Both the position numbers and the translations under genes were made by a program. Shown one piece after another: positions 21,899 through 31,818 of a stretch of DNA of 64,000 bases. Position 1 is the stretch's first letter. Each line of letters opens with the position of its first letter. Origin of the DNA: Adenophora triphylla var. japonica (lineage: Eukaryota > Streptophyta > Magnoliopsida > Asterales > Campanulaceae); the NCBI GenBank assembly GCA_022495995.1, contig JAFEMH010000930.1:189001-253000 (forward strand). The letters run 5' to 3'. The notes under the pieces were generated by a model that saw only the letters and a list, made by a program, of their open reading frames with translations, did not search any database and was not told where the DNA came from.

Positions 21899-22592
21899 TG
21901 TTGTGAAATTGGGGGGATCACCACATCCACTAGCCCATACTAGCAGTCATCAACATGGAGAAAAATAAATCAACACATGATAATATGAAAGAACAAGAAC
22001 ACCGATAATTTGTTAATCCGGTTCACCACCACCCGTGGCTACATCCGGAGGCACCAAGCCAGGATATCAATATAATAATATATGAAGGATTACAACTTTA
22101 CATATGCACTCACACAGATCTAGCATAGTAACTCTCCATGAGCAATCTCTCATATATATTATCTAACCTCCCCGAGAACGCACAAATAACACAGTCATGG
22201 CCGGGTTGTAGTATCGCCCCCATGGCTATCCTAGGCCCCCGACCCCCCTTCCTAGACACTATTTTGTGGCTCCCTTTGATATCGTAACTTTCTCCTCTTG
22301 AGTACAAATATTATGGTGGTAGTCACAATGTATTTATAGAGATACAAAACCTACTCCTGATCAAAACCTAATTTACCCGGAGTCCTTGAGATGGAAGGAG
22401 TATAACTTTAATTAGGAATTCTAATATTAATTCCATATGTGGACTCCTTTCCAGAAATCCGTCCCCGACAGACTGTTCCTTTGGGCGGTCGCCCACCTCC
22501 TCTATGGGCGGTCGCCCACTTCAACAGTCGCTCCGATTTTCTGCTCCTCCATGGTTTTGATCCTCTTCTTGATTTCGGCTCTAATCCCAACA
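21899..22592 (-). repeat. TE-D 5' LTR (694 bp)
   Basis: Same length and ends as the 20094-20787 copy. Dyads TGGGCGGTCGCCCA are at 22492-22505 and 22515-22528. Differences from the other copy include GTTAATCC against GTGAACCC near 22015 and TTGATTTCGG against TTGGTTTTGG near 22570. Confidence 0.93.
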
Positions 22593-22697
22593 GGTGACAA
22601 CTATTCAGACTCGAGGGGGAATTTCCAGCAAGCTGAACCATCCACCGGGAACAATGCACATATTGTTGGTGTTCTAGCCAGAATTGCATTAACTTAA
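22593..22697 (+). pseudogene. Endoglucanase (GH9) C-terminal coding end
   Basis: This continues the exon cut by TE-D: GDNYSD, then the second GH9 signature NFQQAEPSTGNNA with its catalytic Glu (the Asp is in NYSD), then VGVLARIALT and TAA at 22695-22697. With the target duplication counted once, the frame rejoins the block ending at 20088 exactly (216 + 105 bases). So this was one exon before TE-D arrived, not two exons split by an intron. It is now without a start and is separated by 2.5 kb from the rest. Confidence 0.93.
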
Positions 22698-23293
22698 TTA
22701 GTACTCCCCCTAGCTACATTTCGACTAGTTTGTTTTGGTTTTAGATCAAAGAAGAGTCATTTTTTTTTGAGCAAAACGTTTTTTACTCTTTGTAAAACTC
22801 ATATATATGAAAAGTTACAACAATTTTAAATTATGATATCTATAAGTTCAGTATAGTAGTGTTACCACAATTACTGCTAACACCATTTAAGTGTTACCAG
22901 ACGAAGGTGTTATCACAAGTGCTGACAGCACTTTTACAGTGTTATCAAACACTGTCTAATATGATAGTTGGACATGCCCAGCTTAGACATGGAAAATTCG
23001 ATTCTTTCACACAGGGCTCCAAATCTGAGAGGGCCCCATTTTAGATTGGCCCATTACGTATATATCTTCCATAAAAAAAAATAATAATAGCAACGTAATT
23101 GACTTAGGAGATGACGGCAAAAATCAAGCGACAATCACTCCGACTCCTCGCTTCCTCCGCCAATTGACTGAATTTGAATTGCAACGGTAAAAAAAAAAAA
23201 AAAATCTTTTATAAATTCAATTGAAAGCGAGAAAGGGAAATACCTCTAAATTTTCCATCCCAAACAAAATAAACCCGCCTGGCGCCTGAGAAG
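22698..23293. other. Region downstream of the endoglucanase with a cluster of GTGTTAYC motifs
   Basis: No gene seen. Bases 22858-22956 hold at least four AGTGTTACC / GGTGTTATC-like motifs (22858, 22890, 22906, 22938) plus inverted forms (CTAACAC at 22877, AACACTGT at 22949). The same word is spread through TE-E, so this may be a remnant of a related element. Further right are A-rich runs (23072-23082, 23189-23204). Confidence 0.5.
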
Positions 23294-23391
23294 ATGCTGT
23301 TGAGTTGTTCCGACGCCGTCGCCGGTAAAAGCTTTGGACCTTTGGTTTCACTGTTTCAGCAAACAGCGTCTTCTTCATCTTCATCCATTAA
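23294..23391 (+). other. Possible first exon of a plant gene
   Basis: ATG at 23294 opens a 33-codon frame (MLLSCSDAVAGKSFGPLVSL then a Ser-rich run) that ends at a plausible donor, AAG|GTATTTTC. It looks like an organelle-targeting or unstructured N-terminus. No downstream exon could be joined before the hAT-like remnant, so this is weak. It may be the 5' end of a gene cut by later insertions. Confidence 0.25.
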
Positions 23392-23861
23392 GGTATTTTC
23401 GATAATTTGGGGGTCCTGGTGTTTGACTGTTTGTTAAATTTGGGATTTGAGATTTATTATAGAGAGGGAAAGAGAAAGACAAAGAGAAAATGAGAAGTGA
23501 GATAGAGTGGGGATTTATTTGTTGATAAAAGGGCAAACTTACAGGTGTAAGTTTTTGTTGATAAAAGGACAAATTGTCTAAGTTTCTTGTTGACACATTG
23601 TTAATAAAATAATAGAACTTTAATTAGATTTTAGCTTTATTTTATTTTTTTAGATAAAAAAATGGAACTTTCATCTTGATTTAATTATTAATATCAACTT
23701 TTGTTTGCTGAATTGTTGTTGTTTCTTCTGCAGAGTTAATATAGATGTCATCGAGAAGATTTTTATTGAGTTAAATTGCACTTTCAGGTTTCTTCAATCC
23801 ATTGCATTTTCATTTTTTTTATTAGTAAAAGTGTTATAAGTTTTCGGTGATATTTTTAATA
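23392..23861. other. AT-rich noncoding segment
   Basis: No gene seen. Pyrimidine tracts and AG acceptor-like sites (CTTCTGCAG near 23735, GCACTTTCAG near 23788) suggest introns or 5' UTR of the following hAT-like gene. Confidence 0.4.
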
Positions 23862-24388
23862 ATGCCTCCAAAAATTAGAAAATATCTTTCTGGTCATGAA
23901 AAGCGTAAGAAACAGAAAAGAATTCAAAAATTGAATGAATCTCAAAAAGGACCATTTAATAGGTTTATCATAAAAGAACCACATATTTCACTTGAAAATC
24001 AAAATGTTGATAATGTGCTTATTGATGCGAATATGCCTAATGAAGTTAGTGTGCCCATAGAACATGATAGTAGTGATAATGTGCCTATTGAGAATGATAA
24101 TTTAGGTGATGTACCCATTGAGAATGATAATAATGATGATGCGCCTATTGAGAACAATATAGATGTTGAAGTTATTGATGATATTCTTGTTGAAAATGAT
24201 AACGTGGAACAAACAATTCTGTCCCAAACTTGCCATTTTCATGATATATATGATTCATGAATTTGGGATGGTCTTGATTCTAAAATGATTGATATATTGG
24301 TGAAAAATGGTCCTAAGAGGAATTATTCTATTGTGAAAGACCCTAAAGATAAATTTTTTAGGAGATTTACTAGTAAATTGTATACTAG
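23862..24388 (+). pseudogene. hAT/ZMYM1-like protein, N-terminal remnant
   Basis: Frame from MPPKIRKYLSGHEKRKKQKR through an acidic, Asn/Asp-rich repetitive region (four copies of PIEHD/PIEND-type) to HDIYDS and a stop (TGA, 24258-24260). In the same frame it continues with IWDGLDSKMIDILVKNGPKR and RRFTSKLYTS. This is the N-terminus of plant zinc-finger MYM-type-1-like proteins, domesticated or active hAT transposase relatives. The TGA replaces the Arg usually found before IWDGLD, a C-to-T change. The gene ends at the TE-E insertion, so the zinc finger and the hAT dimerisation domain are missing. The basic start (KRKKQKR) could be a nuclear signal. Confidence 0.75.
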
Positions 24389-25183
24389 TGTATAATTATA
24401 CTAGCAAAATATATACTTTTTTGTCTAAAATACAGGTTATAATAATATGGAGATAGCTACAAGCATGGAAGAATGATTCAAAAGAAAGTTACGCATAAAT
24501 AGAGTTTTATGCATAACTTGTGCAAATGAAAGAATCACGTGGGAAGACTTGTTCAAAGCTGAAGTTACTGAACATAAGAGAGTACAAGAACAGAAGAGCA
24601 CGTGGGTACAAGAGATTAAAGCTAATACTTGGGATTAAAGAAAAGTTGTTGCTACATTCAAGGAAGATTGACCTTTTCTTTAGCCACATGCTCAACCACT
24701 CCTCCCACTTAACCAAATTTGTTTTAAGCTGTTACAAGGAGTAGCCTACAAGCATTTGGAGGCTATAAATAGGCAAGTGTGTAGACAAGAGCAATATGTC
24801 GAGAAATCATACACAACTTGCACAAGAGAAGATCAAATACTCCTCGGCTCTATTTGATTCTTCCTCTCACAAATCTTCTTCCACATTCAATGTCATTGGA
24901 CTTGATTGTGTTGATTTTATTAGTTCCTAGTACTTCATTGTTATATAGTTTGGGAACATTCGGTCTTTTAATCATATTTTATTGTGAATAGAAGATCTCA
25001 CCTAAGCGGCACTCTCAAGTTATATATTTATATAACTTGAGCAAAAACTATATCTTGTGTTTATTTCTACTGCAAAACTTGTTCTTACAAACTGTTTTCA
25101 AACTCTGGTTGTGTGTGTTACCGTAAGTGTTATCGATTGTGTTATCAACCTTTTTTATAATGCTTACAAACAGGCCATTGACA
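24389..25183 (+). repeat. TE-E 5' LTR (about 795 bp)
   Basis: Begins TGTATAATTATAC where hAT homology stops and ends CATTGACA, 8 bp before the primer site. TATA box GGCTATAAATAGG at 24761-24773. Near the 3' end are GTGTTAYC words at 25115, 25126 and 25138. There is no second LTR in the window to confirm the boundaries. Confidence 0.7.
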
Positions 25184-25191
25184 ATTTCAAT

Positions 25192-25203
25192 TGGTATCAA
25201 AGC
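25192..25203 (+). promoter_or_regulatory. TE-E primer-binding site, initiator tRNA-Met
   Basis: TGGTATCAAAGC differs from the standard TGGTATCAGAGC by one base. Confidence 0.85.
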
Positions 25204-25240
25204 CGTGCACTTGATACACTAAGTGTTCTGTCCAGTTGTC

Positions 25241-26660
25241 ATGGCTTATGATCCAGCTAATCCTAATCAAAAGAGACTTCCTTCTCTTGATGGGTCGAAT
25301 TATGCTTATTGGAAGATTCGCCTTCGCAAGCATATCAAATTAATTGATCTTCGGGCTTGTCGATCTGTTATCAATGGCTATTCTCTTCCAATGTTACCTC
25401 CGGATGAGGATGGTGATGTTCAAATCAAACTTGAATTCAAATGGAACAATGAAGAAAATAACCTAGCTAGATTCAATGAAAAGAATGTTAATGTCATTTA
25501 TGAGTGGGTAGATATTCATGCTTTTAAACTCATTCAAAACACTCCCACGACTAAGGAAACTTGGGATATTTTGCAAAGATTTTGTGAAGGAGATGGTAGT
25601 GTGTGTGAAACTAAGCTTAGGAGGCTCACTAGCAAATTTGAAAGATTGAGGATGGGTGAAGATGAAAATATTTCTTCGTATTTTGAAAAATTGTTTGATA
25701 TTGCAAACGAATATCCAGTTTTGGGTGAACCTTTTACCAATAAAAAACTTGTTTCAAAAGCAATTAGAACCCTTCCTGAGAGCTTCAATATAAAAGTTTC
25801 ATCTATTGAAGAAGCTCACAATATTTCTACAATGGATTTCAATACCTTGATGAGTATTTTAAAAACCTTTGAATTAAATCCTGCCGAACAAAGTGAAGCC
25901 ACTAAAGGGAAAAATATTGATTTGAAAATTCAGTCCTCAGATCTACAAAAAGATGAGGAATAAGAGGTTTTTGAGGAATTGGATAAAAATGCTAGTATTG
26001 CTTTACTTGCTAAGAAATAGAACTCTATGGTTAGAAAATTTAACAAAGAGAATATGCAGGTAAAGGCAAAGGAGCAACAAACCAAGTTGTATGATTTGAT
26101 TCCTAAGAGGTCATTTCCATCTTCTCAGAAGGCAAACCCAATGAGAAGGGCATCTTCTGACCAGTCAAGGTCTGACCAAGTACATTGATTCAATTCAATG
26201 TCATGCTTGTTCAGGATGGGGTCACTATGAAAATGAGTGTGCAAATATTCTAAGGAAGATAGGAAAGAACTTGTGGGTGTCTCTCAGTGATAATGAAGAT
26301 GAGGGACCAGCAGTTGAAGAACCAGACTTGATAGCAATGTTGGTCATTGTATGTGACTCGAATATTGAAAGTGCTATCACAAGTGTCACCCAATCTCTGG
26401 TAACACCTCATACCACACTCAGCAGGTATAACAACTTCAGTTTTTCTAATGTTGTTTGTTTCATGGGTTCAACTAACCTTGATGCAGGAAACTCACAAGA
26501 GTATGAGCTAAGTAAGGATGATCTCATAAATGGGTTGAAGAATCTCTATGAAGAACTTTGTGTTGAATGGAAGAAAGAGAACAAGAAGGTTACATTCTTA
26601 GCCAAAGGAAATCATGAGCTAAAAGAAAGCTTGACTAAATTGGAGGCCCAACTTTAAATT
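25241..26660 (+). pseudogene. TE-E gag
   Basis: ATG 25241 (MAYDPANPNQKR) opens the first frame, which ends at a TAA at 25961-25963. It holds the Copia gag core: DGSNYAYWKIRLRKHIK near the start and ETKLRRLTSKFERLRM later (UBN2-type). Beyond the stop a CHACSGWGHYENEC zinc knuckle (CX2CX4HX4C, 26199-26241) and an acidic tail (26271-26657) follow, so gag continued through what is now the stop. Gag forms the particle; the knuckle binds RNA. Confidence 0.85.
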
Positions 26661-27013
26661 GGAGGCCCAACTTACCAAGAAGGATGCTATGTTGGAAAAA
26701 GTCAATCCCAGGTTGTCTCTTGTCGAGACCACCTTCAAGAAACTCAGCACACAGGATCTTCCAAACTGGATGAGATCCTCAATTTGAGTAAACCTCTCAA
26801 GGCAGGTATTGGTTTCCAAGAGTCTTTAGATAAAATTACTTCTACTTTGACAAGTGATGAATGTGAAACATGTTTTGTAAAGGAACGTGTTTTTGATAAA
26901 ATTCTGGCTTAATTTATTCTTCTGACAAAGCTAAAGTGCATAAATAATGTCACACTGCTGGACATTTTAAAAATAAGTGTCACTCTTTTTTAAGGAAACA
27001 GTCTAGTCCTACA

Positions 27014-28180
27014 GTGTTACCAGAAGTGTTGTTCACTACTTCAGATAGCACTGCATATAACAATCAAGAAGTCAAAAGTTCAAAAAAGAAATCATGGAAG
27101 GCCAAATCTAATCTAAGATGTGATGCAGTTTATACTGCTTTGAAAACAAATGTCGACGATTCATGGTATTTTGACAGTGGGTGTTCACTACATATGACGG
27201 GAACAAATTCTTTTTTAAAAGACTATGAATCAGTACATGGGGGTAGTGTTACTTATGGTGGTGGGAGTAAGTGTACAATCAATGGGAAAGGAATACTCAA
27301 TGTGTCTGGTTTCCCCACCTTAAAAAATGTTTTACATGTTGATGGTCTAGTTGCTAATTTAATTAGCATTAGTCAACTTTGTGATGATAATTTAGAGGTG
27401 AAATTCCAGAACACTTGTGAGGTCTTTGATGTTTCTAACAATTGTGTGATGTCCAAAACTAGATCTAGTGACAATTGTTATCTTGTTGAAGATAAAAAGG
27501 TGTGCCATTTGGCAAAGATTGATGTTACCACTTTGTGGCATCAAAAATTGAGACATATTCACTTCCGTAATATAGAGAAAATTCTTAAGCTTGATGCTAT
27601 GAGAGGAGTTCCTAAGTTGGAATTCAAAGATAGAGAGATTTGTAAGGATTGTATTAAAGGCAAACAAACTCATGTTGCCCACAGTGTTGCCCAATACAAT
27701 GAGCTACACTTTGGAACAACACATTGTAATCAACTACTACACATGAATTTCATGGGTCCAGTTGAGGTAGAGTGTTTTGGAGGTAAGAAATATACTTTTG
27801 TCATTGTTGATGATTTTTCTAGGTTTATTTTTTGAGTGATAAATCAGAAACCTTTGAAAATTTTAAAATCTTACACTCTAAGATCAAAAACATGTTATGT
27901 GCCTCTATTTTTTGTATTAGGTTTGATCATGGAAAGAGTTTTACAATGTCTCTTTCTCCACTTTTTGTGAAAGAAAAGGAATTCATCATGAATTTTCAGC
28001 ACCTAAAACACCCCAACAAAATGGAATTGCTGAAAGAAAAAATTGGACCTTACTTGAAATGACTAGAGTAACGTTGTTTTCTAAGAGAATCTCAAAAAGA
28101 TTTTGGGAAGAGGCACTAAACACATCCTGTCACACAGCCAATAGAGTTTTTCTAAAACCGGAACCACAATGACACCCTAT
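27014..28180 (+). pseudogene. TE-E protease and integrase
   Basis: 27014-27835 encodes the protease with active site WYFDSGCSLHMTG, the pre-integrase zinc region (LWHQKLRHIHF, CKDCIKGKQ) and the start of the integrase core. The first catalytic Asp, normally in LLHMDxMGP, is Asn here (LLHMNFMGP). A TGA at 27833-27835 ends the frame, and the core continues in 27832-28062 as broken sequence (SDKSETFENFKIL), then KRISKRFWEEAL further on. The integrase is dead by both the Asp change and the stops. Confidence 0.85.
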
Positions 28181-28185
28181 GGATC

Positions 28186-29605
28186 TTGAATGGGAGGAAA
28201 CCCAAGGTCCACTATTTTCATGTTTTTTGGTGTGTGTGCTTTATTATGAATGACTGGGATTACTTAGGAAAACTTGATTCTAAAAGTGATAGGGAAATCT
28301 TTCTTGGATATACACAAAATAGTCGTGCATATAGGGTGTATAATCTGAGATTAAAAACAATCCAAGAATCTATAAACATTGTTTTTGATGATCCTTCAAG
28401 CATTCCAGGTGAAAGTGTTCAAGAGTCACCCCTAGAGTTGTTGGAAGAGGCTCAAAAGGAAAGACAAGAAAGTGATAACACTGATGTTAACACAAATGCT
28501 AACACAGATGTTAACACTGGTGTTGACCAAAGTGCTATCAGTGATGAGATAGCATCTCAGGTAACACCTTATCCCAGAACAGCAAATGAGGAACATAATG
28601 CTAACGATGCTCATGAGGAGATGAGTAGGGATCCTCCTGCTAGAATTAGAAGGAATCACCCTACCACTCAGGTAATAGGTGAAGTGAATGAAGGAATTCA
28701 AATAAGACACAAAGAGCCAATTAGTTACCGAGACATGGTAAGGTATATGTGTATGTCTACCACATACACAAAGGTAAAACACTCTTGTTATGTTTCTTCC
28801 CTAGAACCTAAGAATTTAGTTGAAGCTTTGAAAGATAATAATTGGATTCAAGCCAAGCAAGAGGAGCTTGAAAAATTTACCCGAAATAATGTTTGGTTTT
28901 TATTACCACGTTCCCCTAATACAAATATTATTGGGAAAAAATGGATTTTTAAAATAAAACAGATGAAAAGGATAATATTCTTAGAAATAAAGCTTGTCTT
29001 GTGGCTTAAGGCTATACACAAGTCGAAGGTATTGACTATGACGAAACCTTCACACCCGTGGCTAGACTTGAGTACATAAGCCTACTATTAGCCATAGCTT
29101 GTTATCTTAAGATTACTTTATACCAAATTCATGTCAAAGCATCATTCTTAAACGGATATTTGAATGAAGAAATCTTTGTTAAACAACCGAAAGGTTTTGA
29201 AGATCCATTTCAATCACACCATGTATATAGACTTGATAAATCCCTTTATGGATTGAAACAAGCTCCACGAGCATGGTATGATCACTTAACCAATTTTCTA
29301 CTTGAATATGGATTTATAAGGGGGTGAGGCAGATAAAACTCTTTTTATATTTAGGCATGGAAAAGAACTTGTTATTGCACAAATCTATGTTGATGTCATA
29401 GTTTATGGATCTACATCTCAAACATGTTTGAAATATTTTGTAGAGGTTATGACATCAACATTTGAAATGAGCATGATAGGTGAGCTAAATTTTTTCTAAG
29501 ACTTGCAGGTGAAACAATCAAATGAAGGGATATCCATATCACAAAGCAAGTATGCAAAGAATTTGGTGAAAAGGTTCGGGTTGGAGGGTCAAAAAGTTCC
29601 AAAGT
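28186..29605 (+). pseudogene. TE-E integrase C-terminus and reverse transcriptase
   Basis: Frame 28186-29079 begins MNGRKPKVHYFHVFWC (integrase C-terminal region), passes a linker rich in Asn, Thr and Asp (28460-28620) and enters the RT fingers at NNWIQAKQEELEKF. A shift near 29040 moves to 29058-29327 (HVKASFLNGYLNEEIFVKQP, LYGLKQAPRAWYDHL). The catalytic YVDD motif then reads YVDV in IYVDVIVYGSTSQ (about 29383-29421), so the second active-site Asp is lost. Stops follow near 29326 and 29500. Confidence 0.85.
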
Positions 29606-29609
29606 TCCT

Positions 29610-30322
29610 ATGAGTTCAACTATCAAGCTTGGAAAGGATCAAGTGGGAGAGGATGTTGATCCAACTCTATACCGTTCCATGATAGGTAGTCTTCTTTATC
29701 TCACTTCTAGTCGTCCTGATATAATCTTTAGCATGTATGTATGTGTTTACGTTATCAAGCCAATCCTAAAGCCTCTCACCTTAATTCTGTTAAAAAGATA
29801 ATAAAATATGTAGCTGGAACGAGTGAATTAAGTGTTTGGTATAGTAAAGATACTAATACTAATTTAGTAGGCTTTAGTGACTCGAATTGGGCAAGGAATA
29901 TGGATGACCGTAAGAGTGCTAGTGGGTATTTTTACTTAGGAAACAATCTAATGTCATGGTACAGTCGTAAGAAAAATTGTGTCTCACTCTCGACTGCTGA
30001 ATCTAAATATATTGTAGCCGGGAGTTGTTGTTCACAACTTATTTAGTTAAAACATATGTTGGATGATTATGGTCTAGCGAGTAATATGTTAACCATGTAT
30101 TGTGATAACCTAAGTGCTATAAATATTTACAAAAACTCTGTACAACACTCTCGCACTAAACATATAGCATTCGTCACCATTTCCTTAGGAACTTAGTTGA
30201 AAAGGTTTAATAAACATAGAGCATTTTGATACAAAGCATCAACTTGCTGACATATTCACTAAGGCCCTTGACCATGAGAGATTTTTAGATTTGAAAAGCT
30301 CTCTTGGTCTATGTATCTTTTA
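29610..30322 (+). pseudogene. TE-E RNase H
   Basis: Contains the RT-RNase H connection (MIGSLLYLTSSRPDIIF) and then RNase H motifs FSDSNWARNMDDRKSASGY, LSTAESKY and MYCDNLSAINIYKN. A shift near 29740 and a stop at about 30044 break it. The end LGLCIF and a TAA at 30320-30322 is the C-terminus of the polyprotein. Confidence 0.85.
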
Positions 30323-30382
30323 AAAAATCTGTTTCATGGTGCTACCCTAAGTGTTTTCAACATTTCTGGTAACACTGTGATA

Positions 30383-30452
<70 letters not shown>

Positions 30453-31524
30453 TTTGTAGGTTGTTAAAACCCTTACGGGAGCACATGCTGATCTTTTTGT
30501 TCTAGTAGGTTAAAACTTAGATTAACATATTTGTCAAAATACCCTTCAAACTTAAAAGTGACAAAGTCACTAATCTTTTAGATAAACAAAAGGCAAAATG
30601 CACTTATATTATTCCTTTAGTAAATCGGGGCATGAAGTTCGCTGCGACAATGTTCTCTTGTCAAATGGGAATAGTTTCTAGAGAGTTTGTACTAAGTATT
30701 AGGAACATGGAGTTCGCTACTACAGTGTATCCTACTTGAAAGGTACAAATCACTAAAGTTTTTACACTCTAAAAGGACTCGGGGTACAGAGCTTGCTACT
30801 ACGAGGCTTCCTTGTTTAATTAAGTTTTAAGAACTTAAGGCTTGGTATGCCTAAACTGCTTGAAAACGAGGTTTGTTATGCCTCAAGTACTTGAAAATGA
30901 GGATTGTTATGCCTGAAGTTCTTGAAAATAAGACTTGTTTTTCCTCAAGTGTTTGAAAATGAAGATAATTTTCAAAGGATTATTTTGATACATGTGTTAA
31001 CATTAGTGCTACCATTATTGCTAGTAACACATTTGTATGTGCCATATTATTTTTTTTATTCTTTTTTTTTTGAATTATTTTAGTTAATTTTTGAAAATCT
31101 GAAAGTTTTTTTTATGTTTTTGAATTTCAAAAAGTTTCTTACAAATTCTTTTTGACTTGATAAATCAAATTAGGTAAATGATATCCCTAAAAATTTGGAG
31201 TAATATCTCTAATTCGAAATTCAAAGGAGATATTTACCTAACCTAATTTATCTTTTATTAAAAAAAAAATTAAAAAAAATTGAGTAACAGCCGGATAAGA
31301 AATTAAAAAAGGGTAGGGCTGTATTTAATGTGAAAGACTTTAGCTAAAAAATAGGGAGATAGGTATCAATTAGAGTTTATCTTTCATTCAAGATCAACCC
31401 CTAATCTGTCTAAATCTTTCTATTTATACTCTCTCTCTCACGTCTCTTTCTCTCTCTCTCTCTCTTCCCTCAATCTTTCGATATTCCTCCTTCTCCACTG
31501 TTTCACCATCTCTAAAATTCGACA
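30323..31524 (+). other. TE-E 3' noncoding region with (AT)n microsatellite
   Basis: No gene seen. It holds a long (TA)n run at about 30390-30449, imperfect repeats of GAGTTCGCTACTAC-like blocks (30650-30800) and of a CTTGAAAATGAGG-like word (30860-30960), T-rich tracts and a CT-rich stretch (31425-31463) before the next ORF. In SIRE-like elements this position separates pol from the env-like ORF. Confidence 0.65.
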
Positions 31525-31818
31525 ATGTCAACTCCTTCCAAAAATCCCTCAAAATTCATCTCCAATGGAGATTTTTCCTAGTGTTACCTCACGTGTTACC
31601 TCACCCATGAAAGTTTCTCCAGTGGTAACACCTGTGACATCACCTAGTTTGGCCATAGTTGTTGCTGGACCACCGCCTGTTCCGATAGTCCAAAAAGCTC
31701 CTGCCATGGCCCCTTCCCAACCATATGTACCTGTCACCAAAGCGAAGAAAAAGAAGAGAAAAGCCCCAATAGCTACTCAAGGACCCTCGAAAAGAACCTC
31801 AAGCATATTGAGGGCATG
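31525..31818 (+). pseudogene. TE-E extra 3' ORF (env-position), N-terminal fragment
   Basis: ATG 31525 opens MSTPSKNPSKFISNGDFS and then a stop. The frame at 31565-31819 continues as a Pro/Val/Thr-rich segment (VTSPMKVSPVVTPVTSP) and a basic stretch (KAKKKKRKA) before homology ends at 31818. Its position after RNase H matches the env-like ORF of SIRE elements. No transmembrane segment is visible in this part. GTGTTACC words at 31581 and 31593 fall within it. Confidence 0.5.

Larger units (their letters stand above)
20094..22592 (-). mobile_element. TE-D: non-autonomous LTR element (2.5 kb)
   Basis: Two 694-bp LTRs flank a 1.1-kb internal region without gag or pol. On the minus strand the order is 5' LTR (21899-22592), initiator tRNA-Met primer site (21885-21896), internal region, polypurine tract (20788-20800) and 3' LTR (20094-20787). 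The target duplication is GGTGA on the right (22593-22597) and GGTGT on the left (20089-20093), one substitution apart. The LTRs differ at few positions by eye, so insertion was recent. Its mobility would depend on proteins from another, probably Copia-type, element, judging by the tRNA-Met site. Confidence 0.92.
24389..31818 (+). mobile_element. TE-E: SIRE-like Ty1/Copia element, 3' end missing
   Basis: Order: 5' LTR (24389-25183), tRNA-Met primer site, gag with zinc knuckle, protease, integrase, RT, RNase H, a long 3' noncoding stretch and the start of an extra env-position ORF. Length and the extra ORF fit the SIRE/Maximus lineage. No 3' LTR follows: the sequence changes at about 31818. 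The left junction with the hAT-like remnant gives ACTAG as the putative target duplication. Integrase and RT have lost catalytic residues (see there), and several stops occur, so this is an older copy. Confidence 0.88.

Noticed and set aside
22593..22697. Separate last exon of the endoglucanase with a CAG acceptor supplied by the LTR end
   Set aside because: The flanks join in frame as one exon with a target duplication; splicing of the whole TE-D is possible but not indicated.
24520..24744. Basic ORF in the TE-E LTR as a gene
   Set aside because: It lies in the LTR just upstream of the TATA box and has no recognised domain.
30388..30450. (AT)n run as replication origin or matrix attachment site
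   Set aside because: A simple microsatellite in a retrotransposon 3' region; nothing else supports such a role.
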